Shown here in pieces: positions 26,393 to 34,699 of a DNA stretch of 49,145 bases. Each line of letters opens with the position of its first letter. Position 1 is the first letter of the stretch. The notes below the pieces were generated by a model. That model ran no database searches. It worked only from the letters and a program-made list of their open reading frames with translations, and was not told the DNA's origin. The DNA is from Neogemmobacter tilapiae. GTDB lineage: Bacteria; Pseudomonadota; Alphaproteobacteria; Rhodobacterales; Rhodobacteraceae. The position numbers and the translations under genes were made by a program. Location: assembly GCF_014652215.1 (NCBI RefSeq), contig NZ_BMYJ01000002.1, forward strand, positions 290,876 to 340,020, given 5' to 3'.

Positions 26393-27331
26393 ATGAGGCA
26401 GCCGCGCATGCGGTTTCAGGCAGGAATGACACTCGCCACAGCGCTGCTGTTGGCGGGCTCGGTGTCGCAGGCGCAGGTCTTGATGGGGCAGGAGGACTTT
26501 ACCTTCCGGTCGGTCAAGCCGCCTGTCGGTGGGGCAAAAGTAAAACGGATCACCGTCCAGATTGATCCGGAAGAACAGGCAAGGCGCTTGGCACCGCCAA
26601 AGAAAACAGAGCCAGAACAACCTGTTGAGGTTGCGGCCAGTGGGGCGACGCCCACGCCGGGCCAAGGTGCTGATCTGTCGAATGGCGGGGTCAGTCCGCT
26701 TGCCCCCGGATCGGACGACGTGAGCTCAACCTATGCCTGGTTCTGGGATGAAATTCCGACCTCGATCACGGCCCGGCAAGGCCGGTTTGTCGCTGCGCTG
26801 GCGATTCTTTCCAAAGGACCAAGTGGCGAATCAGTCAAAGCCCCACGGATGCAGCACATGCAAGACATCGCCGCCTTGTATGGAACCGACATCCTGAAAG
26901 CCACCATTGGGACCGAGGTTTCACCAGCCCTCGTTTTGGCCGTGATCGGCATCGAAAGCGCAGGTAACCCCGAGGCTGTCAGCCATGCCGGGGCCGAGGG
27001 GTTGATGCAGCTGATCCCCGCCACCGCCGAACGCTTTGGCGTCACCGACTCCAAGGATCCGGTGCAGAACATCAAGGGTGGCGTCGCCTACCTGGATTGG
27101 CTGATGAAACGCTTTGACCGCGATCCTCTGATGGTTCTGGCCGCCTACAATTCGGGCGAGGGGGCGGTCGAATCTAACGCCGGCGTGCCCCCCTATGCCG
27201 AAACGCGCGACTATGTGCCAAAGGTGCTGGCCGCCTGGCAGGTGGCGCAGGGCCTGTGCCTGACCCCACCAGAATTGGTCAGCGATCCCTGCGTCTTTAA
27301 AGTGATGACAACGACCACCGCCTCAAACTGA
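26393..27331 (+). CDS. Lytic transglycosylase (SLT domain)
   Basis: 312 residues with a signal peptide (cleavage near VSQAQ) and a Pro-rich linker. The SLT domain starts near residue 170. The catalytic glutamate is Glu188 in VIGIESAGNPEAVSHAGAEG, followed by LMQLIPATAERFGV and the AAYNSGEGAV motif. It cleaves glycan strands and could open the wall for the pilus machine it neighbours. The start may be 26408. Confidence 0.9.
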   Translation: MRQPRMRFQAGMTLATALLLAGSVSQAQVLMGQEDFTFRSVKPPVGGAKVKRITVQIDPEEQARRLAPPKKTEPEQPVEVAASGATPTPGQGADLSNGGVSPLAPGSDDVSSTYAWFWDEIPTSITARQGRFVAALAILSKGPSGESVKAPRMQHMQDIAALYGTDILKATIGTEVSPALVLAVIGIESAGNPEAVSHAGAEGLMQLIPATAERFGVTDSKDPVQNIKGGVAYLDWLMKRFDRDPLMVLAAYNSGEGAVESNAGVPPYAETRDYVPKVLAAWQVAQGLCLTPPELVSDPCVFKVMTTTTASN

Positions 27332-27339
27332 CGGCCGCC

Positions 27340-27630
27340 TCAAACGGAAAACACATCCGCCCATTCAGGATGCTTTTTCCGCTGGGCGTTCACAAAGGGG
27401 CAAAGCGGCATGATCTTGAACCCCTCGCGCCTAGCATCGGCGATCATCGCCTCTACCAAGGCCAGCCCCGCCCCCGTGCCGCGAAAGGCCTCGGGCACGC
27501 CGGTATGGTCCGCGATGATCAGCGTTGGAGTCGTGATCGAATAGGTCAGCTCCGCCACCGCCCCATCCTTGCGGATCACATAGCGGCCCTTGGTCTCGCC
27601 CTGTTCGCGGATGACCTGATGTTCAGACAA
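27340..27630 (-). CDS. Small GNAT N-acetyltransferase (YjdJ-like)
   Basis: 96 residues. The acetyl-CoA binding motif is visible as [20 protein letters not shown] and the family end [19 protein letters not shown] is present. This short GNAT group has no known substrate. Its start overlaps the end of scoB by 8 nt, so it is likely the last gene of the CoA-transferase operon. Confidence 0.88.
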   Translation of the reverse strand: MSEHQVIREQGETKGRYVIRKDGAVAELTYSITTPTLIIADHTGVPEAFRGTGAGLALVEAMIADARREGFKIMPLCPFVNAQRKKHPEWADVFSV

Positions 27631-28246
27631 TCGTCGCCTCCGTCGCCGCGCGCAGTTCCGCCTCGGTCACGCCCTCGGCCATTTCCACGATCTTCAGCCC
27701 ACCGGGCACCACATCCAGCACCCCCAGATTGGTGATGATCCGGTTGACTACGGCCTTGCCCGTCAGGGGCAGTGTGCAGGCCTTCAGCACCTTTGACTCG
27801 CCATGTTTCGACGTGTGGTCCATCACGACCACCACGCGCCCCACACCGGCCACAAGATCCATCGCCCCACCCATGCCCTTGACCAGCTTGCCGGGGATCA
27901 TCCAGTTCGCCAGATCACCGTTTTCCGCCACTTCCATCGCGCCCAGGATCGCCATCGCAATCTTGCCCCCCCGGATCATCGCAAAGCTTTGCGCCGAATC
28001 GAAAAAGGCCGTCTGCGGCAGTTCGGTGATCGTCTGCTTGCCCGCATTGATCAGATCGGCGTCCTCTTCCCCTTCAAACGGGAAGGGCCCCATCCCCAAC
28101 ATGCCGTTTTCCGATTGCAGGGTCACATTCACCCCTGCCGGAATGTAATTCGCCACCAAGGTCGGGATGCCGATGCCAAGGTTCACATAAGTCCCGTCCT
28201 GCAATTCCTGCGCTGCACGGGCCGCAATCTGGTTTCTGTCCCACAT
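27623..28246 (-). CDS. scoB: 3-oxoacid CoA-transferase subunit B
   Basis: 207 residues. The CoA-transferase family I glutamate that forms the enzyme-CoA thioester lies in [14 protein letters not shown]. The family signature [15 protein letters not shown] is at the N-terminus. It works with ScoA to transfer CoA from succinyl-CoA to a 3-oxoacid such as acetoacetate. It starts three bases after the end of scoA. Confidence 0.93.
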   Translation of the reverse strand: MWDRNQIAARAAQELQDGTYVNLGIGIPTLVANYIPAGVNVTLQSENGMLGMGPFPFEGEEDADLINAGKQTITELPQTAFFDSAQSFAMIRGGKIAMAILGAMEVAENGDLANWMIPGKLVKGMGGAMDLVAGVGRVVVVMDHTSKHGESKVLKACTLPLTGKAVVNRIITNLGVLDVVPGGLKIVEMAEGVTEAELRAATEATIV

Positions 28247-28249
28247 GGC

Positions 28250-28948
28250 CTAACCCCTTTGCCGAACGGTGCGCTGTTCGATGCGCTTTTCATGCGTCCC
28301 TAGGATGATCCGATGCACATAGATGCCCGGCAGGTGGATATGGTCCGGGTCCAGTGTGCCCAGCGGCACAATCTCTTCCACCTCCACCACGCAGACCTTG
28401 CCGCAGGTCGCCGCAGGCGGGTTAAAGTTCCGCGCCGTCTTGCGGAAGATCAGGTTGCCTGACGGGTCGGCCTTCCACGCCTTCACAATCGAAAGGTCGG
28501 CCACGATGCCCCTTTCCAGAATATAGGTCTTGCCGTCGAAATCCTTGTGATCCTTACCCTCGGCAATCACCGTCCCCACGCCCGTCCGCGTATAGAAGCC
28601 CGGAATCCCAGCCCCACCGGCCCGCATCCGCTCGGCCAGCGTGCCTTGCGGGTTGAACTCCAGCTCCAGCTCTCCGCTCAGATACTGCCGCATGAATTCG
28701 GCATTCTCGCCCACATAAGAGCTGATCATCTTTTTGATTTGACGGCTTTCCAGCAGCACGCCCAGCCCGAACCCATCGACCCCCGCGTTGTTCGACGCCA
28801 CGGTCAGATCCTTGACCCCTGCCGCCCGCAACCCTGCGATCAGCAGTTCCGGGATGCCACAAAGACCAAAGCCGCCCGCCGCAATCGTCATGCCGTCAAA
28901 CAGCAGACCGTCCAGCGCCGCCTTGGCATCGGGATAGATTTTCTTCAT
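28250..28948 (-). CDS. scoA: 3-oxoacid CoA-transferase subunit A
   Basis: 232 residues from the ATG at 28948, which has GGAGG five bases upstream. A longer open frame to 29194 runs antisense through a tRNA gene and is rejected. The CoA-binding signature [18 protein letters not shown] is present, as are [20 protein letters not shown] and [20 protein letters not shown]. It pairs with ScoB in ketone-body or acetoacetate use. Confidence 0.93.
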   Translation of the reverse strand: MKKIYPDAKAALDGLLFDGMTIAAGGFGLCGIPELLIAGLRAAGVKDLTVASNNAGVDGFGLGVLLESRQIKKMISSYVGENAEFMRQYLSGELELEFNPQGTLAERMRAGGAGIPGFYTRTGVGTVIAEGKDHKDFDGKTYILERGIVADLSIVKAWKADPSGNLIFRKTARNFNPPAATCGKVCVVEVEEIVPLGTLDPDHIHLPGIYVHRIILGTHEKRIEQRTVRQRG

Positions 28949-29027
28949 GCGGGCCTCCACCTTGCCAGCCGATATTGGCCAGCGCGGCGGTGCAGAGTCA
29001 ATTGCCGCCTTGCAGCATCGCACGCCC

Positions 29028-29055
29028 TTTACCCCGCCACGCCACCCGCTATGCT
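29028..29055 (+). promoter_or_regulatory. Candidate tRNA-Leu promoter
   Basis: TTTACC (29028-29033), 16 nt, TATGCT (29050-29055). A start about seven bases downstream would place the transcript 4 nt before the tRNA. Weak -35, acceptable -10. Confidence 0.4.
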
Positions 29056-29065
29056 GGCCGCGCCC

Positions 29066-29151
29066 GCCCGCGTGGTGGAATGGTAGACACATGAGACTTA
29101 AAATCTCCCGGCCGCAAGGCCGTGCCGGTTCGAGTCCGGCCGCGGGCACCA
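29066..29151 (+). tRNA. tRNA-Leu (anticodon UAA)
   Basis: The acceptor arms GCCCGCG (29066-29072) and CGCGGGC (29141-29147) pair perfectly, with A73 and an encoded CCA at 29149-29151. The anticodon loop CTTAAAA gives TAA at 29099-29101. A long variable arm, GGCCGCAAGGCC, marks a class II leucine tRNA. The T-arm GGTTCGAGTCC is intact. Confidence 0.97.
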
Positions 29152-29249
29152 AGTTAAAGTCATAGCGGGATTTCCCTCTCGGCCACGCCTTCACAACCTT
29201 AAGCTTTTCCGCCTACACTGTTTTGCAGCTTCCGCCGCATAGGGTTTCC

Positions 29250-29864
29250 ATGGCCGCGCAGAATAAGCGCATTTTGTGCTTCATCGACGAATGCGGGACC
29301 GCCGGGCAAGACGGCTTTGCGCTGGGATGTGTGATGGTTTGGGCGCGCGAATGCGGTCGGGCAGACAAGGCGCTGAGCGATTTGTTGGAACCGAATGCCA
29401 ACGAACTGCATGCGACGAACCTGAGCAAAGACTATCTGCAAAGTCTTTTGGGGCGCTATGTTCAGACTGACAGACCGCAGGGCATGATCCTGCTGAACCG
29501 TCTGGGCACAGTCCAAACGGGATCGGCAGCCGCGATTTATGCAGGAAATGTGATTGAAACCGTCAAGGTGGCTGTTGGGCAATTTCGTAAGCTGCACAAG
29601 ATCCAAGGCCAAGGCCTTGGAAATGTCGAACTGATATTGGATCAGAACCACCACAACATCAGCCCCGAGTTTCGACAGATATTGGAAGCAGCCTGTAAGA
29701 ACGACGGTCGTTTCAGGGCGGTGAACCACATCAGTCAGATCGACTCGGCGGCCTCGCGCATGTTGCAACTGGCCGATGTGGTCGCCTATGCGCGGATGTG
29801 GATTCACCGCAGCGAAGAAAATGCCATACGTTTGCATGAACGTTACGGTATTCAAATCCTCTGA
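29250..29864 (+). CDS. DUF3800 domain protein
   Basis: 204 residues from the ATG at 29250, which has AGGG upstream; a TTG 27 nt earlier is less likely. The N-terminal ILCFIDECGTAG and the C-terminal QIDSAASRMLQLADVVAYAR carry the acidic motifs of DUF3800, an RNase H-like fold group with conserved aspartates suggestive of nuclease activity. The group is often found on mobile DNA and beside defence genes. The gene is isolated, follows a tRNA gene and is less GC-rich than its neighbours. Confidence 0.8.
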   Translation: MAAQNKRILCFIDECGTAGQDGFALGCVMVWARECGRADKALSDLLEPNANELHATNLSKDYLQSLLGRYVQTDRPQGMILLNRLGTVQTGSAAAIYAGNVIETVKVAVGQFRKLHKIQGQGLGNVELILDQNHHNISPEFRQILEAACKNDGRFRAVNHISQIDSAASRMLQLADVVAYARMWIHRSEENAIRLHERYGIQIL

Positions 29865-29870
29865 AACAGA

Positions 29871-29894
29871 AAAACCGCCCGAGGGGCGGCTTTT
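29871..29894 (+). terminator. Intrinsic terminator after the DUF3800 gene
   Basis: CCGCCC (29875-29880) pairs with GGGCGG (29884-29889) and is followed by CTTTT. It is located 7 nt past the stop codon. Confidence 0.85.
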
Positions 29895-30225
29895 AAGCGC
29901 GGCTTGCAACCGAACCTTTGGGGTTCGGGTCACCGCGGCGCGCACCCTGCACGCGGCATGGCGGGTCGCCAACAGGATCACTGTCAAAGATTATTTAGCA
30001 CGGTGGAAGAAAGTTTTCAACAGTGCCCTGCGTACGCCGTAGTGGGCATGCGCAACAGCCCCCAAGTCTTTTTGTCGGGAAGCCATATCTGACCAAAACA
30101 ATCAACTATATGATTTCTTTGGAAAAATTCCAATCACCCCTTGTGCCTGCCCGCCGAATCGCTTATCTCATCCTCAAGACAGCCAGCAAGCCTACTGGCC
30201 AGCCAGCGCTCCAGTGATAAGTTCT
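29895..30225 (+). other. Gene-free stretch between DUF3800 and the AraC regulator
   Basis: About 330 bp without a credible reading frame. It has a hairpin CCGAACC-TTTG-GGTTCGG near 29908-29927, an AT-rich part near 30090-30135, and ends in the hairpin at 30226-30246. The order AT-rich part, structured part, terminator on the plus strand would fit a small RNA, but no family is recognised. Confidence 0.35.
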
Positions 30226-30246
30226 AGCCACCCCTTGCGGGTGGCT
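30226..30246. terminator. Hairpin next to the araC stop codon
   Basis: AGCCACCC (30226-30233) pairs with GGGTGGCT (30239-30246) over CTTGC. On the plus strand TTTGTCATTT follows, so it looks more like a plus-strand terminator. On the minus strand it lies 3 nt after the araC stop but lacks a T-run. Confidence 0.6.
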
Positions 30247-30249
30247 TTG

Positions 30250-31101
30250 TCATTTCCGAAACAGCGCCCGATATTCCCGTGGCGTCATGCCCCTCAAGGC
30301 TCGGAATTGGCGATTGAAATTCGCCATCGAGGTATAGCCCACATCCGCCGCCACATGCTGGATCGGCTGGTCGCTGCCCGACAAGCGCGCGCAGGCCTCG
30401 CCCACGCGCAGGCGGATCACATAATCGGTCACGCTGCTTTGCGTATGCTTGCGGAACAGACGATGCAGGCCCGACAGGCTTAACGCCGCGATTTCCGCCA
30501 ACGCCTCCAGCCGCACCGGCTCGGCATAGGACAAGTGCAGGTGGGTCAGCACCCGGTCGATCCTCTGCCGGTTTTCGGGCGGAGCATGGGGCAGGGTGGG
30601 CGACAGGGGCACAGATTCGGCATGGGCCAGCCGGTCCAGAATGGCCAGCAGGCCCAGCAAGCGGGCCATCGGCGGCTGGGCATAGATGCTCTCATATTCT
30701 GCCGCCAACGCCTGCCCCAAGGCCGCATCAAAGGCCAGCCCGCCCTTGCCCCGTGCCAGCATCTGATTGATCGCCTGCCCCTCGACACTTCCCGCCAACA
30801 GCCCCTCCACCCATTCCTGCCGGAACCAGAAGACCAGCGCCACATGCGGCAGGGCAGGGGAGTCCTTTCCACGCGAGGCCCAAGTGTGCGGCAAATTCGG
30901 CCCCACCAGCACCAGATCCCCCGGCCCGTACTCCCCAACATGATCACCAATGAACCGCTGGCCGTGGGAATTCAGCGTCAGCGTCAGCTCCCATTCCGGG
31001 TGGTGGTGCCATTGAAAGGGAATCCCATCCGCCAACCGCCGGTTCAGCATCGCCCAGGATGCATCAGGCGGCAGGGTCAGATGTTCCAAATAGGCTTTCA
31101 A
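30250..31101 (-). CDS. AraC-family transcriptional regulator
   Basis: 283 residues if started at the TTG at 31101, which has GAGG five bases upstream; no ATG fits, and the open frame continues further without coding character. The N-terminal cupin sensor includes FQWHHHPEWELTLTLNSHGQ and VGPNLPHTWAS. The C-terminal double helix-turn-helix spans about 185-283 (SLSGLHRLFRKHTQSSVTDY and VAADVGYTSMANFNRQFRAL). It faces the PhyH oxygenase gene and likely controls it. Confidence 0.88.
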   Translation of the reverse strand: MKAYLEHLTLPPDASWAMLNRRLADGIPFQWHHHPEWELTLTLNSHGQRFIGDHVGEYGPGDLVLVGPNLPHTWASRGKDSPALPHVALVFWFRQEWVEGLLAGSVEGQAINQMLARGKGGLAFDAALGQALAAEYESIYAQPPMARLLGLLAILDRLAHAESVPLSPTLPHAPPENRQRIDRVLTHLHLSYAEPVRLEALAEIAALSLSGLHRLFRKHTQSSVTDYVIRLRVGEACARLSGSDQPIQHVAADVGYTSMANFNRQFRALRGMTPREYRALFRK

Positions 31102-31132
31102 ATGTACCTCATGCGACAAGATACGCCATAAT

Positions 31133-31144
31133 AGTATGCATACT
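31133..31144. promoter_or_regulatory. Perfect 12-bp palindrome between araC and phyH
   Basis: AGTATGCATACT lies midway in the 125-bp divergent gap. It is a candidate operator for the AraC-type regulator or for another dimeric protein. Confidence 0.4.
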
Positions 31145-31226
31145 GGCCCCGCCAGCACAACACCAGCCGCACCACCACGCTAATCTGACCCCATCAGCCC
31201 AAGCGAGGCCAAGATGGAGAAAGCCC

Positions 31227-32159
31227 ATGCAAACCGCCCTGATCCGCGACAGCCACCCCACCACCAGGGCCACCGTGCCCCTGAAAGACATCCAGAAAAC
31301 CCTGCCCCTGCGGGTTCTGTCCCCCGCCGACTGGCAGCACTGGACGACCAAGGGCTATGTCATCGTCCGCCAAGCCGTGCCTGCGGCGAATGTCGAAAGG
31401 CTTGTCCAAACGCTTTGGGCTTTTGACGAGAAAGACCCGAAAAATCCCGACACCTGGTATGCCCCCCAGCGGCGCGATCATATCATGAAGGAATTGAACG
31501 GCACGGGGATGCTGGAAATCTACAATCACCAGCACCTTTGGGACAATCGCATGGAACAAAGGGTCTATGACACCTTTGTCGATATCTGGGATCGCACCGA
31601 CCTTTGGGTCACCATCGACCGCGCCAACCTGAACCCACCGAAAAAGGTCAAAGGCAACCCCAATGGTTTCATCCATTGGGATGTCGATACCTCTATCCGC
31701 CCCCTGCCCATCGGTGTGCAGGCTGTCCTTTCCTTGCAGAAACAGGATGGCGACGTCGGTGGTTTCCAATGTGTCCCCTACCTATTCGAACATTTTGACG
31801 AATGGGTCAAAACGCAGCCGCATGACCGCGATCCGATGCACCCCGACATGACCGGCCTTGAAACCGTGAACATCGAAATGGAGCCGGGCGATCTGATGAT
31901 CTTCAACTCGCTCTTGGCCCATGGCGTCCGTCCCAACCATTCCGATGGCCGTGTCCGCATGGCGCAATATGTGTCCATGCAACCCGCGGAATATGATGAC
32001 GAAGAACAGCGGCAGGAGCGCATCCGCCTCTGGCGCGAACGCGATCACCCGAAACGCGACGCCTTTCCTGGCGATCCGCGCGAATGGGAAAAGCACAATG
32101 CTGAAACCGCGAAACTGACACCCTTGGGCGAAAGGCTGCTCGGCTTGCAGCGCTGGTAG
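31227..32159 (+). CDS. Phytanoyl-CoA dioxygenase (PhyH) family protein
   Basis: 310 residues from the ATG at 31227, preceded by GGAG at seven bases. The Fe(II)/2-oxoglutarate facial triad is visible: His150 and Asp152 in GFIHWDVD and His232 in SLLAHGVRPN, with an Arg ten to twelve residues later for 2-oxoglutarate binding. These oxygenases hydroxylate small molecules; the substrate here is unknown. Pairing with an AraC sensor suggests an inducible catabolic step. Confidence 0.88.
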   Translation: MQTALIRDSHPTTRATVPLKDIQKTLPLRVLSPADWQHWTTKGYVIVRQAVPAANVERLVQTLWAFDEKDPKNPDTWYAPQRRDHIMKELNGTGMLEIYNHQHLWDNRMEQRVYDTFVDIWDRTDLWVTIDRANLNPPKKVKGNPNGFIHWDVDTSIRPLPIGVQAVLSLQKQDGDVGGFQCVPYLFEHFDEWVKTQPHDRDPMHPDMTGLETVNIEMEPGDLMIFNSLLAHGVRPNHSDGRVRMAQYVSMQPAEYDDEEQRQERIRLWRERDHPKRDAFPGDPREWEKHNAETAKLTPLGERLLGLQRW

Positions 32160-32165
32160 GCAATT

Positions 32166-32186
32166 GGGCGGGGATGATCCCCGCCC
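32166..32186. terminator. Bidirectional hairpin between convergent genes
   Basis: GGGCGGGGAT (32166-32175) and ATCCCCGCCC (32177-32186) form a perfect inverted repeat around one base. It lies between the stop codons of phyH and the RTX gene. T-runs are absent on both sides. Confidence 0.65.
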
Positions 32187-32192
32187 ATCCCC

Positions 32193-32714
32193 TCAGCTCA
32201 GGATCAGCGTATTGCCCTGTTGGCTTTGCTGAAGGTCGTTCACCTCGACGCTTTCCACATAGAGCGTGTTGGTGATCGATCCGTTCACCCGGATGCGCAC
32301 CGTCGCCACATCGGTCGAGGTGTTGTAACTGATCAGGAATTTCACCGTATCGCCGCCCTGCGCCACAAAGCGGATTTCGTCGATATTGTCCTGAAACGCA
32401 TCGATCGTGTCTTCGCCCTGATTGGCGCGGAACATGAAATCATCCGCCCCCGCCCCGCCGCTCAGCACGTCGTCGCCCACGCCCCCGTCCAATTGATCGT
32501 TGCCCTTGCCCCCGAACAGGAAATCATCGCCAGCCCCACCAACCAAAACGTCGGCACCCCCTTTTCCATAAAGGAGATCGTTCCCTCCCTTGCCGTTGAT
32601 CGTGTCGGGTGATGCGCCGCCCGTTAGCGTGTCGGGGCCAGCGGTGCCAGGAATGCTGGCAAAGCTGGGAAGGGTTTGCAGCAAAGCGGTGTCGCGTGTT
32701 GTCGTGATGCTCAT
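32193..32714 (-). CDS. Small RTX-type calcium-binding protein
   Basis: 173 residues from the ATG at 32714, which has AGGAC upstream. Glycine-rich nonapeptides run from about residue 23 to 90, for example GGKGNDQLDGGVGDDVLSGG. They form a Ca2+-binding beta-roll once outside the cell. There is no N-terminal signal, as usual for type I secretion substrates. The C-terminal domain (about 95-173) has no known function. No ABC exporter lies in the window. Confidence 0.85.
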   Translation of the reverse strand: MSITTTRDTALLQTLPSFASIPGTAGPDTLTGGASPDTINGKGGNDLLYGKGGADVLVGGAGDDFLFGGKGNDQLDGGVGDDVLSGGAGADDFMFRANQGEDTIDAFQDNIDEIRFVAQGGDTVKFLISYNTSTDVATVRIRVNGSITNTLYVESVEVNDLQQSQQGNTLILS

Positions 32715-32772
32715 GATATGTCCTGTTCTACTAGGCCTTGTTACTTGAAACTCTGTCAGCATGTCCTGCCGT

Positions 32773-33801
32773 TCAGAATGCGACAAAAATGAAATCTTCA
32801 GCTAGGCTGATCTGGCTCTTGCTGACCCCCAACAAGGTGATTTCGATGTTCAGTGCCGCATTGCTGATCGTGCAACCGCCTGTGAAGTTTGTTTTGACGA
32901 AACTGCCCAGATTCGTGCCGCCCGGGGCTTCGATCACGATCTTGTCGACCCCATCTTGGAAATCCTGGATCGCGTCATGACCGTGATTCTTCCGATAGAC
33001 AAAAAAGTCGGCGCCCTCGTTGCCATAGATCGCATCATCCCCGCCGCCAGCCATGATCCGGTCCGCGCCTGCCCCGCCCATGATGCTTTCGGCCGCACTG
33101 CCACCGTTGATCGTATCCCGTCCAAAGTCACCGAAAAGTTGATTGCCGCCCGCGCCCCCGAAAAGAATATCGTCACCCGCGCCGCCCGACAGAAGATCAT
33201 TCCCCGCGCCACCGTAAAGCCGGTCATGCCCATCATAACCGTTCACCGTGTCTTGGCCCCCATCGCCCTTCAGCGTGTCTTGCCCCGCCGCACCATAGAT
33301 CCTGTCATCGCCCGCTCCAGCAAAGACAAAGTTGTTGCCCTTTGCATTGCCTGTGACACCACCCAGACGAATTTCGTTGCTGCCGCCCAGCATGCTGCGC
33401 AACAGGGCAATGTCATCTTTCGTGCCAACGCTGTCGATCACGCTGTTCAACTGGGTGATCGAAAACGGAAGCATGTTGGGCAGGATATAGCCGCGCACCG
33501 CCCCCGAAACAGGCGCAAAATCCACATAGATCAGGGCGTCGCCGCCCGTCAGGGTCTGACCGTTGCGCGTCAAGCCATTGCCCATGAACGCATCGGCAAA
33601 ACGCTCCCCCTCAAATTGGGGCAGACGGATTTCGTCCTGCAAATAATAGTTGCCGTCCGGCGTCTCAACCGCAGGAATAAGGTCCGTAGGGGTCCGATTC
33701 ACAAAGCCGAATCTCGGCACGCTGATATCGAACTTGCGGAAATCGACAGCCACGTTCCAAAAAACATCATAAGGCATGATAACCTGCGCGAAATCTTCCA
33801 A
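32773..33801 (-). CDS. RTX-type calcium-binding protein with a unique N-terminal domain
   Basis: 342 residues. About 150 N-terminal residues are not recognised (MEDFAQVIMPYDVFWNVAVD onward). Nonapeptide repeats fill roughly 155-270 (GGAGNDLLSGGAGDDILFGG). The protein ends SLAEDFIFVAF, matching the acidic-plus-aliphatic C-terminal signals of rhodobacterial type I substrates. It precedes the smaller RTX gene by 58 bp, so the two probably form one transcript. Confidence 0.87.
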   Translation of the reverse strand: MEDFAQVIMPYDVFWNVAVDFRKFDISVPRFGFVNRTPTDLIPAVETPDGNYYLQDEIRLPQFEGERFADAFMGNGLTRNGQTLTGGDALIYVDFAPVSGAVRGYILPNMLPFSITQLNSVIDSVGTKDDIALLRSMLGGSNEIRLGGVTGNAKGNNFVFAGAGDDRIYGAAGQDTLKGDGGQDTVNGYDGHDRLYGGAGNDLLSGGAGDDILFGGAGGNQLFGDFGRDTINGGSAAESIMGGAGADRIMAGGGDDAIYGNEGADFFVYRKNHGHDAIQDFQDGVDKIVIEAPGGTNLGSFVKTNFTGGCTISNAALNIEITLLGVSKSQISLAEDFIFVAF

Positions 33802-33889
33802 TCAATTTTGCAATTATCGGTTCCAACTGCCCCCGCGTCAAGAATTATCCCCGCTTGACCTGACCGTGCCCTTGGGAAACTCTGCTGCC

Positions 33890-34630
33890 ATGTTTCCGAT
33901 CCGCGATCACAACCCATCTGAACGGACCCCTTGGGTGACTTGGGGTCTGATCCTCGCCAACGTGGCGATCTTTCTGGCCTATTATCCGGGTGCGGCATCG
34001 GACCGTGCCCTTGGGATGATTTTTGCCGAGTATGGCATGATCCCTGCCCGCTCTTTGGCCGGACAAGATTGGGAAACATTGGTCACCTCGATGTTCCTCC
34101 ATGGAAACTGGCTCCATCTGGGCGGCAATATGCTGTTCCTCTGGATCTATGGCGACAATCTTGAGGATACGCTGGGGCACCTTCGTTTTCTGCTGTTTTA
34201 TCTTGTCAGCGGCCTTGCCGCCGCCGCTTTGCACATACTGCCAGACCCGATGTCGCTGGCCCCAATGGTGGGGGCCTCTGGCGCGATTGCCGGTGTCATG
34301 GGCGGCTATCTGCTGCTGTTCCCGCGGGCCAAGATCGACGTCTTTCTGTTCTTCATCATCTTTTTCCGCATCATCCCGGTGCCCGCCTGGATCGTGCTGG
34401 GCATCTGGCTGATCTTGCAGCTTTACAGCTCTTTCGCCATCAGCGCCGAAGCGTCCGGCGTCGCCTATTTCGCCCATCTGGGTGGATTTGCCGCCGGTGT
34501 TGTCTTGCTGCTGCCTCTCTGGCTGCGGCGCGGCGGTCGCCGCTTCTGGGCGCGGACCGAGGGTCATCCCCCCCACCCCGAGGCGCATTATCCGTTTGAA
34601 AAATCACGCATCCCGCGCGTCGGCCGGTAG
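33890..34630 (+). CDS. Rhomboid-family intramembrane serine protease
   Basis: 246 residues from the ATG at 33890. It has six or seven membrane helices. The catalytic dyad is visible: serine in VGASGAIAGVMGGYLL and histidine in YFAHLGGFAAGVV, with HGNWLHLGGNMLFLWIYGDN as the typical loop-1 region. It cleaves membrane proteins within the bilayer. The ribosome-binding site is weak. Confidence 0.92.
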   Translation: MFPIRDHNPSERTPWVTWGLILANVAIFLAYYPGAASDRALGMIFAEYGMIPARSLAGQDWETLVTSMFLHGNWLHLGGNMLFLWIYGDNLEDTLGHLRFLLFYLVSGLAAAALHILPDPMSLAPMVGASGAIAGVMGGYLLLFPRAKIDVFLFFIIFFRIIPVPAWIVLGIWLILQLYSSFAISAEASGVAYFAHLGGFAAGVVLLLPLWLRRGGRRFWARTEGHPPHPEAHYPFEKSRIPRVGR

Positions 34631-34648
34631 GTCGGGGCTCGCCCCGAC
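34631..34648 (+). terminator. Short hairpin after the rhomboid gene
   Basis: GTCGGGGC and GCCCCGAC with a TC loop, directly after the stop codon. It has no T-run, so its role in termination is uncertain. Confidence 0.45.
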
Positions 34649-34699
34649 TCTGAAAGATCCCCGACCCCGAAAAAATTCAATTGCCGGGCTTGACCCGCC

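Noticed and set aside
28949-29194. N-terminal extension of scoA by 82 codons
   Set aside because: It runs antisense through the tRNA-Leu gene; the ATG at 28948 has an excellent GGAGG site and matches the family N-terminus.
29066-30250. attL/attR-type duplication of the tRNA-Leu end
   Set aside because: The last 20 bases of the tRNA are not repeated anywhere downstream that I could see in this window.
32400-33330. Periodic GC-rich units resembling a CRISPR or tandem array
   Set aside because: The period is that of RTX nonapeptide codons in frame on the minus strand; units are not identical and have no spacers.
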